The notes: generated by a model from the letters alone, not told the origin. Positions 53,700 to 64,000 are shown, counted from the stretch's first letter. The stretch: 64,000 nucleotides of DNA from DASRSS01 sp963799045 (GCA_963799045.1 CAWCVN010000001.1:744001-808000), one strand, 5' to 3'. A program made the numbers and translations.

Positions 53700-54750
53700 G
53701 ACGCCGCTGACCGAGCTCGTCGGGATCGCGCACCCGGTCGTGCAGACCGGCATGGGCTGGGTGGCGGGTCCGCGGCTGGTGACCGCGACCGCCGAGGCCG
53801 GCGGGCTGGGCATCCTCGCGTCGGCGACCATGACCTTCGACGAGCTGGCGAAGGCGATCGCCGAGGTCAAGTCGCGCACGACCAGGCCGTTCGGCGTGAA
53901 CCTGCGCGCCGACGCAGCGGACGCCTCCGACCGGGTCGACCTGCTGATCCGCGAAGGCGTCAAGGTCGCCTCGTTCGCGCTGGCCCCGAAGCAGGAGTAC
54001 ATCGAGCGGCTCAAGGGCGCGGGCAGCGTCGTCGTGCCCTCGATCGGCGCGGCCAAGCACGCCCGCAAGGTGGCCGGCTGGGGCGCCGACGCCGTGATCG
54101 TGCAGGGCGGCGAAGGCGGGGGGCACACCGGCGGAGTCGCGACGACGCTGCTGCTGCCGTCGGTGCTCGACGCGGTCGACATCCCGGTGATCGCGGCCGG
54201 CGGCTTCTTCGACGGCCGCGGCCTGGCCGCCGCGCTGTCCTACGGCGCGGCCGGTGTGGCGATGGGCACGCGTTTCCTGCTGACCCGGGAGAGCACCGTT
54301 CCCGACCAGGTCAAGCAGGCCTACCTGCGGCGCGGCCTGGACGGGACGGTCGTGACGACGCGGGTCGACGGGATGCCGCACCGGGTGCTGCGCACCGAGT
54401 TGGTCGAGCACCTGGAGAACTCCTCGCGCGTCACCGGCCTCTACCGGGCGGCGCGCAACGCCGCCCGGTTCAAGAAGCTGACCGGACTGCGCTGGAAGGA
54501 CATGATCAGCGAGGGGCTGGCCACCAAGCACGGCAAGGAACAGACCTGGTCGCAGCTGCTCATGGCGGCGAACACGCCGATGCTCCTGCGCGCCGGCCTG
54601 GTCGAGGGACGCACCGACGCCGGTGTGCTCGCGAGCGGTCAGGTCGTCGGCATGCTCGAGGACCTGCCCTCGGTCGCCGAGCTGATCGGTGGCATGGTCG
54701 CCGAGGCGGAGTCCATCATCACGGGTCTGCAGGGTCTGCTCAGCTCCTGA
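53692..54750 (+). CDS. ipdC: Flavoprotein IpdC (NMO family) of ring-opening pathway
   Basis: FMN TIM-barrel protein of 352 residues in the nitronate monooxygenase family; IpdC oxidises the 5-OH HIC-CoA-derived intermediate in C/D-ring degradation. GIAHPVVQTGMGWVAGPRLV, GVKVASFALAPKQEYIERLK, DAVIVQGGEGGGHTGGVATT and YGAAGVAMGTRFLLTRES are present. The gene follows ipdB with an eight-base overlap as in Rv3552-Rv3553. Its last 11 bases overlap the convergent Fur-family gene. Confidence 0.92.
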   Translation: MLRTPLTELVGIAHPVVQTGMGWVAGPRLVTATAEAGGLGILASATMTFDELAKAIAEVKSRTTRPFGVNLRADAADASDRVDLLIREGVKVASFALAPKQEYIERLKGAGSVVVPSIGAAKHARKVAGWGADAVIVQGGEGGGHTGGVATTLLLPSVLDAVDIPVIAAGGFFDGRGLAAALSYGAAGVAMGTRFLLTRESTVPDQVKQAYLRRGLDGTVVTTRVDGMPHRVLRTELVEHLENSSRVTGLYRAARNAARFKKLTGLRWKDMISEGLATKHGKEQTWSQLLMAANTPMLLRAGLVEGRTDAGVLASGQVVGMLEDLPSVAELIGGMVAEAESIITGLQGLLSS

Positions 54751-55150
54751 GGCGAGAGCACTCCGCGCACAGGCCGAACAGCTCGACGGTGTGGTCGACC
54801 TCGGTGTAGCCGTGCTCGGCCGCGACGGCGGACGCCCACTTCTCCACTACCCGACCCTCGATCTCCGCGGTGCGCCCGCAGCGCCGGCAGACCAGGTGGT
54901 GGTGGTGCCCCTGGTTCGCCACACCGCAGAACCGGTAGGTGGTCTCCCCTTCGGGCGTGTGGATCACGTCGACCTGCCCGTCGTCCACGAGCGACTGCAG
55001 GTGCCGGTACACCGTCGACAGCCCGACCGCGTCGCCGCGAGAACGCAGCGCCGAGTAGACATCCTGCGCGCTGCAGAAGCCGTCGACCGCCGCCAGGGCG
55101 TCCCTGACGGCCCCGCCCTGGCGGGTGTTCCGCTGCCGAGCCGCTGCCAC
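54740..55150 (-). CDS. Fur family metalloregulator (Zur-like)
   Basis: DNA-binding repressor of 136 residues. The HTH ends GDAVGLSTVYRHLQSLVDDG (residues about 39-58), the hinge TYRFCGVANQGHHHHLVCRR has the metal-sensing His cluster, and two Cys pairs (CRRCG and CAEC) form the structural zinc site. The AVGLSTVYRHL and HHHHLVC patterns are closest to Zur/FurB. A 13-base palindrome lies 15 bases upstream, suggesting autoregulation. It converges on ipdC with an 11-base overlap and follows gcvP. Zinc is the likely metal, but iron cannot be excluded. Confidence 0.88.
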   Translation of the reverse strand: MAAARQRNTRQGGAVRDALAAVDGFCSAQDVYSALRSRGDAVGLSTVYRHLQSLVDDGQVDVIHTPEGETTYRFCGVANQGHHHHLVCRRCGRTAEIEGRVVEKWASAVAAEHGYTEVDHTVELFGLCAECSRLRS

Positions 55151-55164
55151 CCGCCCAGCGTAGC

Positions 55165-55177
55165 GGTAATGATTACC
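55165..55177. promoter_or_regulatory. Candidate Fur/Zur box
   Basis: GGTAATGATTACC is a perfect palindrome centred on G, and its AATGATT core resembles the AATGATT-type centre of actinobacterial Zur/Fur boxes. It lies between the gcvP stop and the Fur-family start, both on the minus strand, and is AT-rich against the local background. Confidence 0.6.
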
Positions 55178-55202
55178 AGTTACTCTCGGGTGCCCATCGC
55201 GC

Positions 55203-58070
<2,868 letters not shown>

Positions 58071-58109
58071 CTGCGCTGCTGCTCCCGTGCGACGGTGTGG
58101 TGCCTGCGC

Positions 58110-58258
58110 ACCGTCGAGCGCGCAGACTCCCCGTCTGTCGGGACCGGCCCTCCAGAGCGGCCTCGCACGCACGGTCCTTGCTGCCTGAGAGGTTCCGGGG
58201 AGGTTGCCCCTTCGGCGCCGCAGCGCTGCGGCTGCGGGCTCTCCCGTGCGGGATACGG
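58110..58258 (-). ncRNA. Glycine riboswitch upstream of gcvP
   Basis: Read on the minus strand the region contains GGGAGAGCCCG, then GCCGAAGGGGCAACCTCCCC, GGAACCTCTCAGGCA and AAGGACCG in order, which is the conserved core of the glycine aptamer. A later CTCTGGAGGGCC/GGGGAGTCTGC part may form the rest of the structure or expression platform. It lies 40-190 bases before the gcvP start and would turn the gene on when glycine binds. Confidence 0.93.
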
Positions 58259-58288
58259 CCGGGACCGACGGTATCAGTCCGGCCGCGG

Positions 58289-58882
58289 CTACGCCGAGGC
58301 GGAGCGCCGCTGGCGGCGAAGCGACAGCTCGTCGGCGGCCGACAGCGGGGGCTGCTCGGCTACCGGGCCGTCGGCCCGCTCGGCGGGGAGCAGGGCCAGC
58401 GAACCGACCAGTTCGCGCAGCGCCCCGCTCACCGCGATACCGAAGACACCCTGGCCGCCGCGCAGCAGGTCGACGACCTCCTCCGAGGAGGTGCATTCGT
58501 AGACGGTTGTGCCGTCGGACAGCAGGGTGATCCGGGCCAGGTCCTCGACCCCGCGGGCGCGCAGCGCGTCGACCGCGCTGCGGATGTTCTGCAGCGACAC
58601 GCCCGTGTCCAGCAGCCGCTTCACGACCTTCAGGACCAGGATGTCCTTGAAGGAGTACAGCCGCTGGCTACCGGAGCCCGTTGCCGAGCGGATCGAAGGG
58701 ACCACGAGTTCGGTGCGCGCCCAGTAGTCCAGCTGGCGGTAGGTGATGCCGGCTGCCGCGCAGGCCGTCGGCCCGCGGTAGCCGACCATGTCGCCGGCCG
58801 TGGCCGGCGAGTCGGCCAGCGTCGGGTCGGCGAACAGCGTGCCCTGCTCCGGACGCTGTGGGGAGCCGTCCACTCGGTCCAC
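58289..58882 (-). CDS. MerR family regulator (Rv1830-like)
   Basis: The 197-residue protein has a MerR-type HTH: GDMVGYRGPTACAAAGITYR, then QLDYWARTELVVPSIRSATG with the wing SGSQRLYSFKDILVLKVVKR, followed by a helical LLDTGVSLQNIRSAVDALRA dimer region and an extended C-terminal domain without obvious effector-binding fold. GTG 58882 has GGAGG at six bases; a longer in-frame start is not supported. The order MerR-DUF151-MerR-GarA-GcvH equals Rv1830 to Rv1826. Confidence 0.88.
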   Translation of the reverse strand: MDRVDGSPQRPEQGTLFADPTLADSPATAGDMVGYRGPTACAAAGITYRQLDYWARTELVVPSIRSATGSGSQRLYSFKDILVLKVVKRLLDTGVSLQNIRSAVDALRARGVEDLARITLLSDGTTVYECTSSEEVVDLLRGGQGVFGIAVSGALRELVGSLALLPAERADGPVAEQPPLSAADELSLRRQRRSASA

Positions 58883-58996
58883 CTGCCACCTCCGCACTCC
58901 TGATCGGCGTCCACCGACGGTAGGGCGCCCCGTCGCCGCGGTCAACGCGCCACGCCGAGCCATAACCCTCATGTTGAGCTTGAGCTCGGCCCAAGG

Positions 58997-59464
58997 CTAT
59001 CCGGCGGCGAAGTCCTCCGGCGAGATGTTGTCGAGAAACTCGCGGAAGCGCTCGACTTCGTCCTCCTGCTCGTCCGGTATCTCCACACCTGCCGCGTCGA
59101 GCACGGCGTCGCTGCCGAAGATCCCCACCTCGCAGCGCAGCGCCAAGGCGATGGCGTCCGAGGGGCGCGCGCTCACGCTCACGCCGCCCTTGAAGCGCAA
59201 CTCGGCGTAGAAGATGTCCTCGCGCATCTCGGTGATGTGCACCGCCTCGAGGTGGGCACCCAGGCCGCTGATCACGTCACGCAGCAGGTCGTGGGTGAGC
59301 GGGCGGACGGTCTGCACGCCCTGCTGTTGGAAGGCGATCGCCGAGGCCTCCACGGCGCCGATCCAGATCGGCAGGTAGCGCGCGCCGTCTTCCTCACGGA
59401 GCAGCACGACGGGCTGGTTCGCGGGCAGTTCGACCCGCACCCCGACCACGCGCAGCGGATGCAC
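58997..59464 (-). CDS. Bifunctional nuclease-domain protein (DUF151)
   Basis: The 155-residue protein is of the BFN/DUF151 family: PVVLLREEDGARYLPIWIGA, EASAIAFQQQGVQTVRPLTH and YAELRFKGGVSVSARPSDAI, ending in an acidic VERFREFLDNISPEDFAAG tail. The family takes its name from plant bifunctional nucleases; the actinobacterial role is not settled. GTG 59464 has GGAGG seven bases upstream. It matches Rv1829 in position. Confidence 0.9.
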   Translation of the reverse strand: MHPLRVVGVRVELPANQPVVLLREEDGARYLPIWIGAVEASAIAFQQQGVQTVRPLTHDLLRDVISGLGAHLEAVHITEMREDIFYAELRFKGGVSVSARPSDAIALALRCEVGIFGSDAVLDAAGVEIPDEQEDEVERFREFLDNISPEDFAAG

Positions 59465-59501
59465 GACAAGACCTCCGACTTCGGGAACGTCGCGTCCGAC
59501 G

Positions 59502-60272
59502 CTACACGCCGCCGACAACCTCCCGCAGGCCGATCTGAACGAGCGCGGCGTGCAGTCGCACCGACAACGCCGCCAGCTCCCGCACCGTCTCCTCGGCACG
59601 GGCGCGTGACTGCGCGCTCTTCTGCCGGGACACCGGGCCGACCACCTGCGAGAACAGGCCGACCTCGCGCTCGGCGGCGGTGCGGAAGGCCCGCAGGTGA
59701 CGTCCCTCCAGCCCGAAGGTGGCCAGCTCCGCGACGATCTTCCCTACCGCGAGGGCGTCGTCGTCGTAGTGACCGCCTGGACGCGGGGCGATCAGCCCGA
59801 ACTGCTCGAGCTCGCGAAGCTGCGCGTCGCGCAGGCCGGCCGCGTTGAGCAGCTCCTCGCGCGAGAGGCGCATCGGTGTCGCCGCGGGCCGGAAGTGCTC
59901 GGCGGTGGGCGTGTTGTCGGGGATCGCCGCGAGCGTCGCGTGCGCCGCGCGCGGGGTGTCCGTGCTGACGCCCGGTGGCACCAGCCCGCGGTCGATCGCA
60001 TCCAGCTGATCCTTGATCACCTTCAGCGGCAGGTAGTGGTACTTCTGCTGGCTGAGCACGTACTTCAGGCGGGAGACATCCTTCGGAGTGAACTTTCGGT
60101 AGCCGGACGGGGTGCGATCCGGCTGGACCAGCCCCTCCTGTTCCAGGAACCGGATCTTGCTGATCGTCAGGTCGGCGAACTCCGGCTTCAGCTGCGCGAG
60201 GACGTCGCCGATCGTCAGCGTGGCATCGCTGCGGCCGTTGGGGTTGCTGCGGGCCGCACCGGTCGCCGTCAC
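59502..60272 (-). CDS. MerR family regulator (Rv1828-like)
   Basis: The 256-residue protein has a MerR HTH (LTIGDVLAQLKPEFADLTIS, KIRFLEQEGLVQPDRTPSGY, RKFTPKDVSRLKYVLSQQ) and a second C-terminal winged-helix-like part (LSREELLNAAGLRDAQLREL with HYDDDALAVGKIVAELATFG) as in Rv1828. The GTG overlaps the garA stop (GTGA), so it is translated with garA. Target genes unknown. Confidence 0.9.
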   Translation of the reverse strand: MTATGAARSNPNGRSDATLTIGDVLAQLKPEFADLTISKIRFLEQEGLVQPDRTPSGYRKFTPKDVSRLKYVLSQQKYHYLPLKVIKDQLDAIDRGLVPPGVSTDTPRAAHATLAAIPDNTPTAEHFRPAATPMRLSREELLNAAGLRDAQLRELEQFGLIAPRPGGHYDDDALAVGKIVAELATFGLEGRHLRAFRTAAEREVGLFSQVVGPVSRQKSAQSRARAEETVRELAALSVRLHAALVQIGLREVVGGV

Positions 60273-60781
60273 GCGTTGTCCCCGACACCGGCGCGGACAG
60301 CCGCGGTCAAATACACCAGCCGGAACTTACCGATCTGCACCTCGTCACCTCCCGACAGCTGCGCCACGTCGATCCGCTCCCGGTTCACGTACGTCCCGTT
60401 CAGCGAGCCGACGTCGTGGACGGCGTAGCCGCTACCCTCACGGCGGAACTCCGCGTGCCGCCGTGACACCGTCACGTCGTCGAGGAAGATGTCACTGTCG
60501 GGATGCCGACCCGCGGTCGTCACGTCCTGGTCGAGCAGGAAGCGGCTGCCGGCGTTCGGTCCGCGCTTGACCACCAACAGCGCCGAGCCCGGCGTGAGGG
60601 CGTCGACGGCCCCCTGGTGCGCCTCGGTCGAGAAGTCGGTGTCGACGTCGGCGACCGAGCCGGTGGTCGTGATGGTGCTGGTCACATCAGGACCTGCTGA
60701 CGGCACGGGCAAAGCCGCCCCGCAGTTGGAGCAGAAGCGGTTGCCAGCGGGGTTCTCGGTGCCACAAGCGGTGCAGAACAC
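60269..60781 (-). CDS. garA: FHA-domain protein GarA with N-terminal zinc ribbon
   Basis: Phosphothreonine-binding regulator; GarA/OdhI inhibits 2-oxoglutarate dehydrogenase and modulates glutamate enzymes when unphosphorylated. The FHA domain (about residues 65-155) is very close to GarA: LLVVKRGPNAGSRFLLDQDV, AGRHPDSDIFLDDVTVSRRH and DVGSLNGTYVNRERID. Unlike M. tuberculosis GarA it begins with a zinc ribbon, CTACGTENPAGNRFCSNCG, and the ETTS phosphorylation motif is not seen; a TSTITTTGSV segment is the nearest Thr-rich candidate. The 170-residue length reflects the added ribbon. Confidence 0.9.
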   Translation of the reverse strand: MFCTACGTENPAGNRFCSNCGAALPVPSAGPDVTSTITTTGSVADVDTDFSTEAHQGAVDALTPGSALLVVKRGPNAGSRFLLDQDVTTAGRHPDSDIFLDDVTVSRRHAEFRREGSGYAVHDVGSLNGTYVNRERIDVAQLSGGDEVQIGKFRLVYLTAAVRAGVGDNA

Positions 60782-60822
60782 TGCGTCGCCCTTCGCGTGC
60801 GGAGGCGGTCATTCGAAAGCGG

Positions 60823-60843
60823 GGAGCCGGCAGGGCCGGCTCC
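60823..60843. terminator. GC hairpin between gcvH and garA
   Basis: GGAGCCGGC (60823-60831) and GCCGGCTCC (60835-60843) form a nine-base stem with an AGG loop, within the 138-base gap between the gcvH stop and the garA start (minus strand). No T-run follows, so it could be a Rho-independent-like terminator or a processing hairpin. The rest of the gap shows nothing else. Confidence 0.4.
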
Positions 60844-60919
60844 ACTCGATCGGTCTGCCGAGCGTAGGCCCGGCAGCTCCGGAGGGTCAATCAGAGGTTG
60901 AGCCCGGCAGGCTGCGCGG

Positions 60920-61306
60920 CTACTCCGACAGCGTCGCGTACGCGGCGGCGTCGAGCAGCGCACTGAGGTCCGCGCCGCCGGCGAGCTCGATCTCGACGAC
61001 CCAGCCCTCACCATACGGGTCGGAGTTGACAAGTTCCGGGTTCGACTCGAGCGCGTCGTTGCGCGCGGTCACCGTTCCCGCGACCGGCGCGTACAGATCC
61101 GACACGCTCTTGGTCGACTCGACCTCACCGAACGCCGCACCGGCGGTGATCGACGCACCGAGTTCGGGCAGCGAGACGTAGACGACGTCTCCGAGAGCTT
61201 CCTGCGCGTAGTCGGTGATGCCGACGCGGACGGTGTTCGACTCCTCGCTGACGCGCACCCACTCGTGTTCGGCGGTGTAGCGCAGGTCATCGGGTACCTC
61301 GGCCAT
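60920..61306 (-). CDS. gcvH: Glycine cleavage system H protein
   Basis: Lipoyl carrier of the glycine cleavage system, 128 residues. YTAEHEWVRVSEESNTVRVG starts the fold and EVESTKSVSDLYAPVAGTVT carries the lipoyl Lys66. The C-terminal EGWVVEIELAGGADLSALLD is typical. It precedes garA as in Rv1826-Rv1827 and is downstream of the DUF881 genes' position on the minus strand only by distance; a 54-base gap separates it from the DUF881 gene. Confidence 0.96.
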   Translation of the reverse strand: MAEVPDDLRYTAEHEWVRVSEESNTVRVGITDYAQEALGDVVYVSLPELGASITAGAAFGEVESTKSVSDLYAPVAGTVTARNDALESNPELVNSDPYGEGWVVEIELAGGADLSALLDAAAYATLSE

Positions 61307-61360
61307 GTGATGCCTTCCTGAGCAGCTGACGGCTGGTGCGACCTTACCGAGCGTGCCGGG

Positions 61361-62056
61361 TCAATGCCCGGACGGGACGGCGTAGTGCGGCGTGGGCAAC
61401 GAGCGGGTCACCATGATGGTGACCTTGGCACGCTCGGACACGCTCAGCGCGCCGCCGTCCGCGCGTACGACCGCGGCTACACCGCCGGGAATGTTCAGCG
61501 CGGTGTCGAGCGTCTTGGCCCCGCCGATCGCCTGGACCACGTACGGCGCGCTCAGCGGCCGGCCGTCGACGGCGACCTGGTCGCCGGACTCCGTGAACGC
61601 GGTGTCGGTGCTCACCCGCACGCCGGAGAACGAGATCGCCTCGGCGCCGGCGCCGCGCAGCTCCTCGACGACGTCGAGCAGTTGCTCCGCCTGCAGCTTG
61701 TGCTGCGGGTCGGTGATGCGCACGACGACACCGGGTCCGGTCGCCGGCAGCGTTCCCAGCAGCACCCCGAGCGCCTGCTCCTCCTGCACGGCCTGCCGCC
61801 GCGCCGCCGCGGCGGCGTTCCCGCTGGTCTCCAGCGACCGCAGGGACCGTTCCAGCGCCGCGATCTGCTGCCGCAATCGATCGGCGCGGGCGTTCTGGTT
61901 GTCGAGGATGCCGATCAGGTCGTCCTCGCGCAGGCCGGCGAGGCTGTCCGACTGCGAGTTGGCGTGGACCTGCACGGCGATTGCGAAACCGAGCAGGGCC
62001 GTCAGCACGCCGATCAGCGCGCCGGCCCGCCATTTCGTCCGCCCCGGCACGCTCAC
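61361..62056 (-). CDS. DUF881 membrane protein (second copy, Rv1825-like)
   Basis: The 231-residue protein has one N-terminal membrane segment (LIGVLTALLGFAIAVQVHA), a coiled-coil (RQQIAALERSLRSLETSG) and a C-terminal DUF881 domain (GPGVVVRITDPQHKLQAEQL, DVVEELRGAGAEAISFSG, PYVVQAIGGAKTLDTAL). In mycobacteria these proteins belong to a conserved unit beside gcvH; function is not established, though links with division and envelope are suggested. GTG 62056 overlaps the SBP stop (GTGA). Confidence 0.9.
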   Translation of the reverse strand: MSVPGRTKWRAGALIGVLTALLGFAIAVQVHANSQSDSLAGLREDDLIGILDNQNARADRLRQQIAALERSLRSLETSGNAAAAARRQAVQEEQALGVLLGTLPATGPGVVVRITDPQHKLQAEQLLDVVEELRGAGAEAISFSGVRVSTDTAFTESGDQVAVDGRPLSAPYVVQAIGGAKTLDTALNIPGGVAAVVRADGGALSVSERAKVTIMVTRSLPTPHYAVPSGH

Positions 62057-62385
62057 GCCCGGAACAGGTGGCGGCGGATGGCCGCCGCGTTGCCGAAGAT
62101 CCGGATGCCGAGCACGACGACGACGGCGGTGGACAGCTCGCCGCCGACCCCGAGCTTGTCACCGAGGAACACGATCAGCGCCGCCACGACGACGTTGGAC
62201 ACGAACGACACCACGAACACCTTCGCGTCGAAGATGCCGTCCAGGCGGGCGCGGATCCCGCCGAACACGGCGTCGAGCGCCGCCACGACCGCGATGGGCA
62301 GGTACGGCTCGAGCCAGGTCGGGACGGTGGGACGCAGGACGAGCCCGAGCACGACTCCGACGACGAGGGCCGCGAACGCAATCAA
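62053..62385 (-). CDS. sbp: Small basic protein Sbp (DUF1290)
   Basis: The 110-residue membrane protein has three hydrophobic segments: LIAFAALVVGVVLGLVLRPT, IAVVAALDAVFGGIRARLDG and FVSNVVVAALIVFLGDKLGV, ending IRIFGNAAAIRRHLFRA. The sequence fits DUF1290/small basic protein, found beside division genes in Firmicutes and with DUF881 in actinobacteria. The TTG at 62385 overlaps the DUF881 stop (TTGA), which decides the start over longer frames. Confidence 0.9.
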   Translation of the reverse strand: MIAFAALVVGVVLGLVLRPTVPTWLEPYLPIAVVAALDAVFGGIRARLDGIFDAKVFVVSFVSNVVVAALIVFLGDKLGVGGELSTAVVVVLGIRIFGNAAAIRRHLFRA

Positions 62386-63281
62386 CGCGTCCCCCGGGTG
62401 GGGCTCGGGGACGGCACGTGGGCGTAGCGCATGGCCGCGGCCGGGCTGGCCGGCAGCGACAGCTTCTGCTGCTCGGTGAACTCGAAGCCGATCCCCTCGG
62501 CGCCGGCCAGGGTCTGATACCGGCTGGCGACCTCGCTGGCCGCGAACGCGGTGTCCAGCTGGTCGGCGGCGCCGATCGCGTCGATCGTGTACGGCGCGGC
62601 GATGGGCTGGAAGTCGACGAGCACGGCCTGTCCGGCGAAGCGAATCGCCGAGGTCGGGGTCAGCCGGACGCCGTTCACGGCGATCGCCTCGGCACCGTCG
62701 GACCACAGCTCGTTGACGACGCTGCGCACATCACGGTCGGTGAGGATATTCGTCGCGGTGATCGGCTTGGTCCCGGCGCGCCCGGGCTGAGCGGTGGGTG
62801 ACGGCGCCGGCGGTTCGTCCAGCACCACCTGCAGGCCGGGCCCGGTCACCGCCAGCTCCCCGGCCAGCAGCTGCTCGCGCCGCAGCTGCGCGGCCAGCGC
62901 GCCGCCGCCGGAGGGCAGGGCGCTGGCGCGCTCGGCATTCAGCGAGGAGTTCAGCGAGCGGGCAGTAGCGGCCAGCCGGTCCGCCTGGGACTGCGCGGCG
63001 TGCACCCGGTCGACCAGGCTCTGGTGCACCTTCGCGGTCTCCGGGGCGGATCGGTGGGCGTGCACGTAGGCGAGCGCGAGCACGAATCCGGCGATCAGGG
63101 CGCCGACCGCGACCGCGGGCCGGTCGTACCACCGGTTGCTCGGCTGCCCGCCGCGGCGCCGGGCAGCTTCTTCGTAACCGGCGTCGCGCGGATCGCCTAT
63201 CAGCTCCCCGAGCAGCTGCGCGACGTGCGTCGCGGGCCGGTTCGGCGGATCCGTCCCGGGCTCGGGCTGGGCGCCGGTCAC
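62382..63281 (-). CDS. DUF881 membrane protein (first copy, Rv1823-like)
   Basis: The 299-residue protein has a polar N-terminus of about 55 residues, a membrane segment (AVAVGALIAGFVLALAYVHA), a coiled-coil stretch (VHQSLVDRVHAAQSQADRLA) and DUF881 (GPGLQVVLDEPPAPSPTAQP, VRSVVNELWSDGAEAIAVNG, APYTIDAIGAADQLDTAFAA). With SBP and the second DUF881 it forms a coupled trio. GTG 63281 overlaps the stop of the phosphatidyltransferase gene (GTGA). Confidence 0.9.
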   Translation of the reverse strand: MTGAQPEPGTDPPNRPATHVAQLLGELIGDPRDAGYEEAARRRGGQPSNRWYDRPAVAVGALIAGFVLALAYVHAHRSAPETAKVHQSLVDRVHAAQSQADRLAATARSLNSSLNAERASALPSGGGALAAQLRREQLLAGELAVTGPGLQVVLDEPPAPSPTAQPGRAGTKPITATNILTDRDVRSVVNELWSDGAEAIAVNGVRLTPTSAIRFAGQAVLVDFQPIAAPYTIDAIGAADQLDTAFAASEVASRYQTLAGAEGIGFEFTEQQKLSLPASPAAAMRYAHVPSPSPTRGTR

Positions 63282-63871
63282 GGGCGCTGCCGTACGAGCT
63301 GCACGATCTGGCGGAAGTAGACCGCGCCCGCCCACAGGTACAGCCCGCTGCCCCAGATCGTGAAGGCCCAGGCGATCGGGCGCGCGACGTCGGCCACGGT
63401 GCCCTGATGCGCGCCGATCAGCAGCAGCGGGAATGCGTACAGCAGGCAGAAAGTGGCTGCCTTGCCGAGGTAGTGGACAGCCGGCGGACCCCAGCCGTGC
63501 CGCTTGAGCACCCACAGCGCCCCGGCCAGGACGACGTCGCGCCCGACGATCAGCGCGCCGAGCCACCACGGGATGACGTGCCGCAGCACCAGCCCGGCCA
63601 GCGTGGCCAGGATGTAGAGCCGGTCGGCGAGCGGGTCGAGGATGGCGCCCAGGCTGCTGAGCTGGTTCAGCTTGCGGGCCAGCGCGCCGTCGGCCCAGTC
63701 GGTGATACCGGAGACGGCCAGCACCGCGATCGCCCAGCCATCGGCGTGCGGGCCGAGCATCAGCCACAGGAACAGCGGCACGCCGAGCAGCCGCAGCAGG
63801 CTGAGCAGGTTCGGGATCGTCCAGATCCGGTCGGCCGCAGCCTCGTGCGCGTCCCGATCGGTCGTTGCCAC
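63278..63871 (-). CDS. CDP-alcohol phosphatidyltransferase, PgsA2-like
   Basis: Membrane enzyme that joins CDP-diacylglycerol to an alcohol in phospholipid synthesis. The motif D-x2-DG-x2-AR-x8-G-x3-D-x3-D is complete in DWADGALARKLNQLSSLGAI followed by LDPLADRLY. Six hydrophobic segments are visible in 197 residues. The order phosphatidyltransferase-DUF881-SBP-DUF881-gcvH equals Rv1822-Rv1826. GTG 63871 starts the protein; a longer frame runs into the tRNA gene. Whether the alcohol is glycerol-3-phosphate or a cardiolipin precursor is not shown. Confidence 0.9.
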   Translation of the reverse strand: MATTDRDAHEAAADRIWTIPNLLSLLRLLGVPLFLWLMLGPHADGWAIAVLAVSGITDWADGALARKLNQLSSLGAILDPLADRLYILATLAGLVLRHVIPWWLGALIVGRDVVLAGALWVLKRHGWGPPAVHYLGKAATFCLLYAFPLLLIGAHQGTVADVARPIAWAFTIWGSGLYLWAGAVYFRQIVQLVRQRP

Positions 63872-63906
63872 GGCCCCATCCTCACATCCGCGAGACCTCG
63901 CAACCG

Positions 63907-63980
<74 letters not shown>

Positions 63981-64000
63981 GTCTGCTGAAAACTCTAGCG

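Overview
The window is high-GC actinobacterial DNA. A Pup-proteasome locus, WYL-type PafBC regulators, GarA/GcvH/DUF881 synteny and a cholesterol-type steroid catabolic gene set all point to an actinomycete outside, but related in gene content to, the Mycobacteriales. The lineage is an inference; no rRNA gene is present. Most operons are tightly packed with GTGA/ATGA stop-start overlaps.

Layout. (1) 1-8.8 kb: tatC, a small membrane coiled-coil protein where tatA would be expected, pafC, pafB, pafA; then a divergent alkane hydroxylase unit (alkB, rubredoxin, tetR); then prcA, prcB, pup on the minus strand. (2) 8.9-18.1 kb, minus strand: an apparent nine-gene operon reading from a ferredoxin and an Hsd4A-like SDR, through a branched-chain-amino-acid-type ABC importer (livK, fused livHM, livG, livF), to a secreted anchored protein, a small membrane protein and a hydroxysteroid-dehydrogenase-like SDR. 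(3) 18.4-33.6 kb: steroid side-chain genes in the order and orientation known from M. tuberculosis (fadE26-fadE27, fadD19/echA19, DUF35-ltp4-ltp3), with an NMO, an OYE-type flavoenzyme, a MoxR/VWA pair, a second acyl-CoA synthetase and a KSI-like protein. (4) 34.3-45.6 kb: a disrupted BTAD/SARP-type regulator followed by an eight-gene overlapping operon built round an S53 (sedolisin) lipoprotein peptidase, two zinc-ribbon proteins that look like inactive PrsW homologues, and several extracytoplasmic-domain proteins. This is the least explained and most interesting unit. (5) 45.6-46.4 kb: a voltage-gated-type K+ channel. (6) 46.4-54.8 kb: cyp125, fadA5, an SRPBCC protein, two SDRs, echA20, ipdA, ipdB, ipdC, collinear with Rv3545c-Rv3553. 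(7) 54.7-64 kb: Fur/Zur-type regulator, gcvP with an upstream glycine riboswitch, two MerR regulators, a DUF151 bifunctional nuclease, a zinc-ribbon GarA, gcvH, DUF881-SBP-DUF881, a CDP-alcohol phosphatidyltransferase and tRNA-Pro(GGG).

How it works together. Side chains of imported sterols would be oxidised by CYP125, activated by FadD19, and shortened by FadE26/27, EchA19, Ltp3/4 and FadA5; EchA20, IpdA/B/C complete C and D ring opening. Palindromes matching the KstR consensus (TnnAACnnGTTnnA) sit before fdxD/fadE26, fadD19/echA19, fadD/DUF35 and cyp125/fadA5, and a perfect KstR2-type site (AnCAAGnnCTTGnT) lies before echA20. The Liv-type importer lies where mycobacteria carry mce4, in the operon downstream of the KstR-like site, so it is a candidate steroid importer.

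Quality note. Many genes between about 12 and 36 kb and 48-51 kb are broken by single-base frameshifts with otherwise intact, conserved protein sequence. Coordinates for these are given for the whole gene. Consensus errors are the likelier cause, but decay cannot be excluded from sequence alone.
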